12,373 nt of DNA. Origin: an uncultured Clostridia bacterium (GTDB lineage: Bacteria; Bacillota; Clostridia; Christensenellales; Aristaeellaceae). Shown piece after piece: positions 7,309 through 12,373 of this stretch. Each line of letters starts with the position of its first letter. Positions within the stretch are counted from its first letter, which is position 1. The position numbers and the translations under genes were made by a program. The notes under the pieces were generated by a model, which saw only the letters and a list, made by a program, of their open reading frames with translations, searched no databases and was not told the DNA's origin. Location: assembly GCA_946496415.1 (NCBI GenBank), contig CAMMGP010000017.1:1-12373 (forward strand), given 5' to 3'.

Positions 7309-8142
7309 TTACGCGGCCAGCTCGCTCCAATCGGTGATGGCGCCGGTGTAGATGTTCATGATCTGCTCGGTGGTGAGGTTCTCGGTGTCGTTCTCGAGGT
7401 TGACGATCACGGCGATGCCGTCCATGGCGATGGTGGTGCCGACGACGCCCTGCTCTTCTTCCTCAGCCTTGAGGGCGCGGGAGGCCATGCCCAGATCGAC
7501 GGTGCCTTCGATGGTGCCGGTGACGCCGGTGGTGGAGTCAGACTGCTGCACGACCACGGTCACGTCGGGGTTGAGGGCCATGTAAGCCTCGGCCAGCTTC
7601 TCCATGACGGGGGTCACGGAGGAGGAGCCGCCCACGGTGATCTCGCCGGACACGCCAGCGGCGGTGTAGGCCGCGGCCGCGTCGTCGATGGCGATGTAGC
7701 CTTCCTCGTTGATGATGGCCTGACCTTCAGCGGACATGATGTAGTTGAGCAGGTCCTGGGCGATCTCGCCGACCTCGCCGTAGGTGGTCACGACGAAGGG
7801 ACGGGCCAGCGTGTAGGAGCCATCCTTGATGCCTTCGACGGTGGCGGCGTTGCCATCGACGGAGACGGCCTTGACGGTTTCATTCAGGGAGCCCATGGAG
7901 ACGTAGCCGATGGCGGCGGGGTCGCCGGCCACGGAGGTGAGCATGACGGCGGTGGAGTTGGTGATGACCGCGTCCACGGTGGTCATGTCAACATCGTCCT
8001 GCTCGACGCCGGTCAGCTCGACGAACGCGCCGCGCGTGCCGGAGCCGTCCTCGCGGGACATGACGGTGATGGTGCCCTCAGCCGCGAACGCGACCGCGCA
8101 GGTGAGCACGAGAGCCAGAACGATGGCAAACAGCTTCTTCAT
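7309..8142 (-). CDS. pstS: Phosphate-binding protein PstS, circularly permuted
   Basis: A 277-aa secreted phosphate receptor that feeds PstCA. The signal peptide is 1-20/21 (MKKLF... ending VAFA-A), cleaved by signal peptidase I; Cys15 is preceded by L-T, a poor lipobox. The order of parts is unusual. Usual PstS proteins begin with the GSSSVTPVM / QGGGSGTG / DIGMSSR half and reach REDGSGT only around residue 135-150. Here SREDGSGTRGAF (29-40) comes first, then AIGYVSMGSL (78-87) and a helical tail segment (125-150), and only then GGSSSVTPVM (171-180), QQSDSTTG (199-206), DLGMASR (216-222) and MDGIAVIVN (240-248). It ends at TDWSELAA, where the usual protein would continue into the REDGSGT strand. 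All expected binding motifs are present. Operon position and signal peptide argue that it is functional. The ribosome binding site is weak (AAAGG or GGTG). Confidence 0.95.
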   Translation of the reverse strand: MKKLFAIVLALVLTCAVAFAAEGTITVMSREDGSGTRGAFVELTGVEQDDVDMTTVDAVITNSTAVMLTSVAGDPAAIGYVSMGSLNETVKAVSVDGNAATVEGIKDGSYTLARPFVVTTYGEVGEIAQDLLNYIMSAEGQAIINEEGYIAIDDAAAAYTAAGVSGEITVGGSSSVTPVMEKLAEAYMALNPDVTVVVQQSDSTTGVTGTIEGTVDLGMASRALKAEEEEQGVVGTTIAMDGIAVIVNLENDTENLTTEQIMNIYTGAITDWSELAA

Positions 8143-8143
8143 T

Positions 8144-8240
8144 ACAATTCACCAAACCTTTCTTTGTTGGGGCAATTTGTTCTTTCCTTGCCACGGCGAA
8201 AGAATAGCATGCCAACGTTGGAAGGTTGTCGGTGAATTGT
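8144..8240 (-). repeat. Inverted repeat spanning the pstS 5' region
   Basis: ACAATTCACC at 8144-8153 is the exact reverse complement of GGTGAATTGT at 8231-8240, and both arms continue into an AACCTT match with a 2-base offset. One arm ends two bases before the pstS ATG and covers its weak ribosome binding site; the other lies inside the Pho-box-like repeats. Confidence 0.6.
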
Positions 8241-8264
8241 CTTGAACAGGTTAAATCTGTTGAA
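8201..8264 (-). promoter_or_regulatory. Candidate pstS promoter with Pho-box-like direct repeats
   Basis: Minus-strand hexamers TTCAAC (8259-8264), TTAACC (8249-8254), TTCAAG (8241-8246) and TTCACC (8231-8236) recur every 8-10 bases, resembling the TT(A/C/T)A(C/A)A direct repeats bound by PhoP. A TG-C-TATTCT extended -10 (hexamer at 8201-8206) follows 24 bases later, with no good -35, as expected for an activator-dependent promoter. A 10-bp palindrome CCAACGTTGG lies between them (8212-8221). The spacing is shorter than the usual 11-bp period, so this stays a candidate. Confidence 0.45.
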
Positions 8265-8335
8265 AACCAGGCCCTGCGCGCGAAAGTTTACCGGCGCGAA
8301 ACCCTTCGGCCACAAGTGAAAACGGCGGGCAAATT

Positions 8336-9457
8336 TCAGGTTGCAAACAGCAGTACCCAGCGCGTGAGCAGCCGCCTGATGGCACTTGCGAGGTCGCGCT
8401 TTTCCACATCCTCCCCCGCCAGCAACGGCGTTTGCGCCGCGGGCGTTCCTTCTATATATAACGTCGCCATGCCGATGGTCTCGCCCTTTTCGAGGGGCGC
8501 GCGCACGCCGCCGGGGAAGTCGTACTCCACGCGCCACGTCTCCTCCTCGCCCACGGCAGCGGCGAGGTCTCTTTCCGCCACCGCCGCCACCGTGCCCGCC
8601 ATGCCGCCCTCCACGGCGGCTTCGCAGGCGACTTCCCCGGCGGAGAGCGACGTTTCCAGATGGTAGTTTTCAAAGCCCCAGTCGAGCATGCGCTCGGCCT
8701 CGGCAAACCAGTTTGGGCAGGAGAGCACCGCGCCGATCAGCTCCATGCCCTCGCGTTCGGCGGAAAAGACGAGGCAGCGCCCCGCGTCCGAGGTATAGCC
8801 GGTCTTGCCGCCGGTCGCGCCCGCGTAGGTCGTGAGCAGGCGGTTTTTGCTTACCAGCACGCGGGAAAAGTCGTTGCCCACCCAGGGGATGGTGGTCTTT
8901 TTTGTGCCGGTGATGCGACGGAAGTCCCCGTTCTGCATCGCCTGCCGGAAGATGCGGGCGAGGGCGAGGGCGCTGGCCTCGTGGCCGTCGGCGTCGAGGC
9001 CGTGGGGGTTGACAAAGTGCGCGTCGGCGTCCAGTTCCGCCGCGCGCGCGTTCATCCGCGCCGCGAACGCCTCCGCGCTGCCGGACACATGCTCGGCGAT
9101 GGCGACGGCGGCGTCGTTGCCGCTGCGCAAAAGCAGGCCGTAGAGCATCTCCTCCATGCTCAACGTCTCGCCCACGCCCAGATAGATGGACGTGCCCGGC
9201 ACGCCGCTGGCGTTTTCGGAGGCCGTCACCGTTTCGTCCAGCGCGCAGCTCTCCAGCGCCAGCAGCGCGGTCATGATCTTCGTGGTCGAGGCCATGGGGA
9301 AGCGCTCGTTCTCGTTCTGGCCAAAGAGGACGCGGCCGCTTTTTGCGTCGATGAGCACCGCGCCTTTGGCGGCCACGCTCAGTTCTTCCGAGGCGCAGCT
9401 GCCCGCGCCGACGGGCAGAAACAGCAGGAAAAGCAATATGCAGATAAACCTTTTCAC
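8336..9457 (-). CDS. D-alanyl-D-alanine carboxypeptidase (serine type, S11)
   Basis: A 373-aa penicillin-binding protein that trims the terminal D-Ala from peptidoglycan stem peptides outside the membrane. Signal peptide 1-23 (MKRFICILLF... to SCA). The three catalytic motifs are intact: S57-T-T-K60, S112-G-N114 and K218-T-G220. A PBP5_C-like beta domain follows (about 275-345), and the C-terminal stretch RRLLTRWVLLFAT looks like an amphipathic membrane anchor. The GTG start at 9457 is chosen because GGAGGG lies about 8 bases upstream and the signal peptide begins there; an in-frame ATG at 9568 would add 37 unlikely residues. It resembles DacF/DacB-type enzymes, but I cannot choose among paralogues. 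A possible second-site Cys21 (AGSC) is a weak lipobox. Confidence 0.92.
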   Translation of the reverse strand: MKRFICILLFLLFLPVGAGSCASEELSVAAKGAVLIDAKSGRVLFGQNENERFPMASTTKIMTALLALESCALDETVTASENASGVPGTSIYLGVGETLSMEEMLYGLLLRSGNDAAVAIAEHVSGSAEAFAARMNARAAELDADAHFVNPHGLDADGHEASALALARIFRQAMQNGDFRRITGTKKTTIPWVGNDFSRVLVSKNRLLTTYAGATGGKTGYTSDAGRCLVFSAEREGMELIGAVLSCPNWFAEAERMLDWGFENYHLETSLSAGEVACEAAVEGGMAGTVAAVAERDLAAAVGEEETWRVEYDFPGGVRAPLEKGETIGMATLYIEGTPAAQTPLLAGEDVEKRDLASAIRRLLTRWVLLFAT

Positions 9458-9487
9458 GGCGCGTCCCTCCCCCCGGTGCATGGCATG

Positions 9488-9493
9488 AGTATA
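9488..9493 (-). promoter_or_regulatory. Possible -10 element for the carboxypeptidase gene
   Basis: Minus-strand TATACT about 30 bases before the GTG start. No convincing -35 lies at the right distance, so this is only a weak candidate. Confidence 0.3.
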
Positions 9494-9561
9494 TGCGCGC
9501 GCCGTCACGCTTTTGCCCGGCTTTGCCGCGAAATTCTTCCACTTTGCCCCCCGCGCGGGCG

Positions 9562-9590
9562 TTGACATCGGCGCGGCGGTGCGTTAAAAT
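9562..9590 (+). promoter_or_regulatory. Sigma-A-type promoter for metY-metA
   Basis: Consensus TTGACA (9562-9567), 17-base spacer and TAAAAT (9585-9590). The transcript should begin near 9597, giving a leader of about 65 nt. That is too short for a SAM riboswitch or T-box. Confidence 0.88.
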
Positions 9591-9612
9591 GTTATTTGGA
9601 CAAGCATCGCGG

Positions 9613-9630
9613 GCCGCCGGTACGGGCGGC
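9613..9630 (+). other. Short hairpin in the metY leader
   Basis: GCCGCC and GGCGGC pair over a 6-base loop about 16 nt after the predicted transcript start, followed by GTTTAAG. The T-run is too short for a good terminator. It may stabilise the 5' end or act as a weak attenuator. Confidence 0.4.
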
Positions 9631-9663
9631 GTTTAAGAATAAACATGCAGGAGGCGTATATTC

Positions 9664-10932
9664 ATGCGCATCGAGACACAGTGCGTGCAGGCGGGCTATC
9701 AGCCGGAAAACGGCCAGCCGCGCATACTGCCCATCTATCAGAGCACGACCTACAAATACGATTCCGCCGAGCATCTGGGCAAGCTGTTCGATCTGTCCGT
9801 GCCCGGCCACATGTATACGCGCATCTCCAACCCCACCGTGGAGATGGTGGAAAACAAGATCGCCGCGCTCGAGGGCGGCGTGGGCGCGATGCTCACCTCC
9901 TCCGGGCAGGCGGCGAACCTGCTGGCGGTGCTCAACATCGCCTCGGCGGGGGACAACATCGTCTGCGCCTCGGCCATCTATGGCGGCACCATCAACCTCT
10001 TCGGCTTCACGCTCAAGCGGCTGGGCATTGAGGCGCGCTTTTTCACCCCCGAGGCCACGGACGAGGAAATCAGCGCCCTCTTTGACGAGCGCACGCGGCT
10101 GGTGTTTGGCGAAACAGTGGCCAATCCGGCGCTGATCGTCTGCGACATCGAGCGATTGGCGCGCATCGCCCACGCTCACAGCGTGCCCCTCGTCATCGAC
10201 AACACCTTCCCCACGCCGGTGCTCTGCCGCCCCATCGAGTTCGGCTGCGACATCGTCGTCCACTCCACCACCAAGTACATGGACGGCCACGCCAGCGTGG
10301 TGGGCGGCTGCATCGTCGACAGCGGCAATTTCGACTGGGAAAAGGCCTGCAAGTACCCCGAATTGACCGAGCCGGACGAGAGTTACCACGGCGTTGTCTA
10401 CACAAAGAGCTTTGGCCGCGCCGCCTACATCAACAAGGCCCGCGCGCAACTGATGCGCGATTTTGGCTGCACGCCGCAGCCCATCGCCGCCTTCATCCTC
10501 AACCTGGGCCTGGAATCGCTGGCCGTGCGCATGGAGAGGCACTGCGAAAACGCCCAGGCCGTGGCCGAATATCTGGAAAAGCATTCCAAGGTTTCCTGGG
10601 TCAACTTCCCCGGCCTTGCCTCCTCGCCCCAGCACGCGCTGGCGCAGAAGTACCTGCCCAATGGCGTGTGCGGCGTGATCTCCTTTGGCGTCAAGGGCGG
10701 GCGCGAGGCGGCCATGAAGTTCATGGACAGCCTGCGCCTTGCGCAGATCGTCGTCCACGTGGCCGACGCGCGCACCAGCGTTTTGCACCCGGCCAGCACC
10801 ACCCACCGCCAGCTTACCGACGAGCAACTCGTGGACGCGGGCATCAGCGCCGACCTCGTGCGCCTTTCGGTGGGCATTGAAAACATCGAGGACATACTCG
10901 AAGACCTCGAACAGGCGTTCAAGAAAATCTGA
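9664..10932 (+). CDS. metY: O-acetylhomoserine sulfhydrylase (homocysteine synthase) MetY
   Basis: A 422-aa cytosolic PLP enzyme of the Cys/Met metabolism family that makes homocysteine from O-acetylhomoserine and sulfide. Lys204 in [12 protein letters not shown] is the PLP lysine. Asp179 in VIDNTF binds the ring nitrogen, and Tyr51/Arg53 in YTRISNPT bind the phosphate of the neighbouring subunit. The length (about 420-430) and segments such as [15 protein letters not shown] favour MetY over the shorter MetB/MetC (about 380-390). The start has AGGAGG 9-10 bases upstream. It is first in an operon with metA, 11 bases apart, whose product supplies its substrate. A MetB-like gamma-synthase activity is the main alternative, but length and the acetyl-type MetA argue against it. 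Confidence 0.94.
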   Translation: MRIETQCVQAGYQPENGQPRILPIYQSTTYKYDSAEHLGKLFDLSVPGHMYTRISNPTVEMVENKIAALEGGVGAMLTSSGQAANLLAVLNIASAGDNIVCASAIYGGTINLFGFTLKRLGIEARFFTPEATDEEISALFDERTRLVFGETVANPALIVCDIERLARIAHAHSVPLVIDNTFPTPVLCRPIEFGCDIVVHSTTKYMDGHASVVGGCIVDSGNFDWEKACKYPELTEPDESYHGVVYTKSFGRAAYINKARAQLMRDFGCTPQPIAAFILNLGLESLAVRMERHCENAQAVAEYLEKHSKVSWVNFPGLASSPQHALAQKYLPNGVCGVISFGVKGGREAAMKFMDSLRLAQIVVHVADARTSVLHPASTTHRQLTDEQLVDAGISADLVRLSVGIENIEDILEDLEQAFKKI

Positions 10933-10943
10933 GGAGGCCGCCC

Positions 10944-11861
10944 ATGCCCATCAAGATACCCAACGCATTGCCGGCGACGGAGACGTTGCTGGGGGAAAAC
11001 ATATTCGTCATCACGGAGACGCGGGCGCTGACGCAGGACATCCGCCCCTTGCAGATCGCGCTTCTCAACCTCATGCCCACGAAGATCGTCACCGAGACGC
11101 AGTTCGCGCGGCTCCTGGGCAACACGCCTTTGCAGGTGGAACTTACCCTTCTGCACACCAGCACTCACGAGGCGAAAAATGTCAGCCCCGAACACCTGCT
11201 CTCCTTCTACAAGACCTTCGAGGACGTAAAAGACGAGCGCTTCGACGGCCTCATCATCACCGGCGCGCCGGTGGAGCACCTCAAATTTGAGGAAGTGGAG
11301 TACTGGGACGAACTTTGCAAGATCATGGAATGGTCGAAGACGCACGTCCACTCCACCTTCCACGTCTGCTGGGGCGCGCAGGCGGGGCTTTACTACCACT
11401 TCGGCGTGGAAAAGCACCCGCTGGACAAGAAACTTTTCGGCGTCTTCCCCCACCGGCGGGACTACGCCCGCTCCATCCTCCTGCGCGGCTTTGACGATAC
11501 CTTCATGGTGCCGCATTCGCGCCACACCACCGTTTTGCGCGAGGAGATCGAGCAGGTGGAGGCGCTGCGCATACTCGCCTCGTCCGAGGAAGCCGGCGTG
11601 TTCGCCGTTTCCACCCGCCACGGGCGGCAGATCTTCATCACCGGCCACCCGGAATACGACCCGGACACGCTCAGGCGCGAATATTTGCGCGACCGCGACG
11701 CGGGCAGGAGCATCGAAGTGCCGAAAAACTACTTCCCGGGCAACGACGAGCGCCGGGAACCGCTGGTGACGTGGCGGGCGCACGCGCATCTGCTGTACTC
11801 GAACTGGCTAAACTACTTCGTGTACCAGACCACGCCCTACGACATCAGCACCATCCAATGA
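10944..11861 (+). CDS. metA: Homoserine O-acetyltransferase (MetA family)
   Basis: A 305-aa cytosolic enzyme that activates L-homoserine for methionine synthesis. The glutamine-amidotransferase-like fold carries the catalytic nucleophile Cys142 ([10 protein letters not shown]) with His235 and Glu237 (TGHPEYD). At position 111 the residue is Glu ([13 protein letters not shown]). From work on the Bacillus enzyme, Glu at this position favours acetyl-CoA and Gly favours succinyl-CoA, so this should be an acetyltransferase despite the common 'succinyltransferase' label. That matches the O-acetylhomoserine use of the upstream MetY. Ribosome binding site GAGGAGG lies 7 bases before ATG. The stop overlaps the next start as ATGA. 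Confidence 0.96.
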   Translation: MPIKIPNALPATETLLGENIFVITETRALTQDIRPLQIALLNLMPTKIVTETQFARLLGNTPLQVELTLLHTSTHEAKNVSPEHLLSFYKTFEDVKDERFDGLIITGAPVEHLKFEEVEYWDELCKIMEWSKTHVHSTFHVCWGAQAGLYYHFGVEKHPLDKKLFGVFPHRRDYARSILLRGFDDTFMVPHSRHTTVLREEIEQVEALRILASSEEAGVFAVSTRHGRQIFITGHPEYDPDTLRREYLRDRDAGRSIEVPKNYFPGNDERREPLVTWRAHAHLLYSNWLNYFVYQTTPYDISTIQ

Positions 11862-12373
11862 GGCGGCTTTTGTGCGCCCTGCTCGCCCTTTTGTTGCTCG
11901 GCGGCGCGGCGGGGGCGGAGGCGGAGCGGCTGTGGCTGCACGGCGATTTTGAAACCGTGGAAACGGACGGCTACCGCCTGCAAAACGGCTTCTACGAATA
12001 CGAGAAGATCGCCCACAGGGGGGAGATTTCCCTCTACGCCGTGGGCTACGAGGTAGAGAGCGGCTACGCCCTCCTCACTCCCGAGGATGCGGGCGGCGAT
12101 CTGACCTACGAGCGCATGGAGGATGCAGACCTCGGCGCGGCGCAGGCAAGGCGCTGGCGCTACACGGACGCGGGCAGCCGCTGGGATCTTCTCATCGCCG
12201 AAACGGAGGAATTCTTCTTCAGCATCATGATCGCCGTGCCGGAAACGGGCGCGGAGCGGCTGGACGAAGAAGTGGAAGCGTTGATCGCCTCTCTGTCCCT
12301 GCGCGCGGAGCCCACGGACGATGCGCCGATGCTGGGCGCGGACACATCCGGCTTCACGCTGGTCATGGACACG
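11858..12373 (+). CDS. Exported protein of unknown function (3' end off the window)
   Basis: The frame is open for 172 codons from ATG at 11858 to the right edge. The first about 21 residues form a signal peptide ([14 protein letters not shown], cleavage near AGAEA). The mature part is acidic, rich in Tyr, Trp and Glu, with alternating strand-like stretches ([29 protein letters not shown]) and a segment [31 protein letters not shown] do not recognise a family. The start overlaps the metA stop (ATGA) and has no clear ribosome binding site of its own, so it is probably made by coupled reinitiation. No promoter is visible before it. A methionine-related role is possible only by association. Confidence 0.75.
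   Translation, partial: MRRLLCALLALLLLGGAAGAEAERLWLHGDFETVETDGYRLQNGFYEYEKIAHRGEISLYAVGYEVESGYALLTPEDAGGDLTYERMEDADLGAAQARRWRYTDAGSRWDLLIAETEEFFFSIMIAVPETGAERLDEEVEALIASLSLRAEPTDDAPMLGADTSGFTLVMDT

Noticed and set aside
1779..7351. Very long plus-strand open frames opposite phoR, pstB, pstA and pstC (up to about 600 codons)
   Set aside because: They are His/Arg/Gln/Gly-rich, lack ribosome binding sites and known motifs, and mirror the real genes. Long antisense frames are expected in GC-rich coding DNA.
7309..8142. PstS as a frameshifted or chimeric fragment of two genes
   Set aside because: One unbroken frame carries signal peptide, both halves and all binding motifs at near-normal total length. 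Permutation explains it better.
8171..8192. Small GGCAA/TTGCC hairpin in the pstS leader
   Set aside because: Five base pairs with a long loop are easily found by chance; kept only as a note.
8292..8310. Terminator between the carboxypeptidase gene and pstS
   Set aside because: The hairpin there is imperfect (about 7 bp with a bulge) and lacks a T-run.
9458..9568. A 37-residue N-terminal extension of the carboxypeptidase
   Set aside because: The GTG at 9457 has a good ribosome binding site and begins a normal signal peptide; the extension would place about 37 polar residues before it.
9591..9663. SAM riboswitch or T-box before metY
   Set aside because: The leader is only about 65 nt and holds one small hairpin, with no T-box sequence or multi-helix junction.

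Overview
The window is GC-rich (roughly 60% or more, judged by eye) and looks chromosomal. It most likely comes from a high-GC member of the Clostridia/Firmicutes. The reasons are strong AGGAGG-type ribosome binding sites, ATG and GTG starts, PhoP/PhoR-style regulators inside a pst operon, and an acetyl-type MetA paired with MetY. I cannot place it to genus.

Layout. Positions 1-1027 (minus strand) hold a drug-efflux-like MFS gene cut by the left edge. Before it lies a leader of about 155 nt with its own promoter, a 12-codon leader peptide and competing RNA stems. Positions 1033-1709 (minus) hold a single gene for a ureidoglycolate-lyase-like cupin, with its own promoter and terminator. Positions 1661-8264 (minus) hold one complete phosphate operon, pstS-pstC-pstA-pstB-phoU-phoP-phoR. 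Its genes are tightly packed, it has a Pho-box-like repeat upstream, and hairpins abut two of its ribosome binding sites. Positions 8336-9457 (minus) hold a D-alanyl-D-alanine carboxypeptidase. Positions 9562-12373 (plus) are transcribed divergently: a sigma-A-type promoter, metY, metA, and a third gene for an exported protein of unknown function that runs off the right edge.

How the genes work together. PstS captures phosphate outside the membrane, PstC and PstA form the channel, and PstB drives it. PhoU links transporter state to the PhoR kinase, and PhoP is expected to activate the operon when phosphate is scarce. MetA acetylates homoserine and MetY converts O-acetylhomoserine and sulfide to homocysteine; residue Glu111 of MetA fits this acetyl route.

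Two things stand out. First, the MFS leader looks like a translational attenuator of the kind that controls ribosome-targeting antibiotic resistance genes. It has an intact short ORF with a good ribosome binding site, and a CTTTGC arm that can pair either with the end of that ORF or with a copy of the same 9-mer overlapping the MFS ribosome binding site. Second, PstS is circularly permuted: the half that normally lies second comes first, directly after the signal peptide, and all expected phosphate-binding motifs are present. No RNA genes, mobile elements or CRISPR arrays were seen, and no gene-free stretch exceeds 300 bases.
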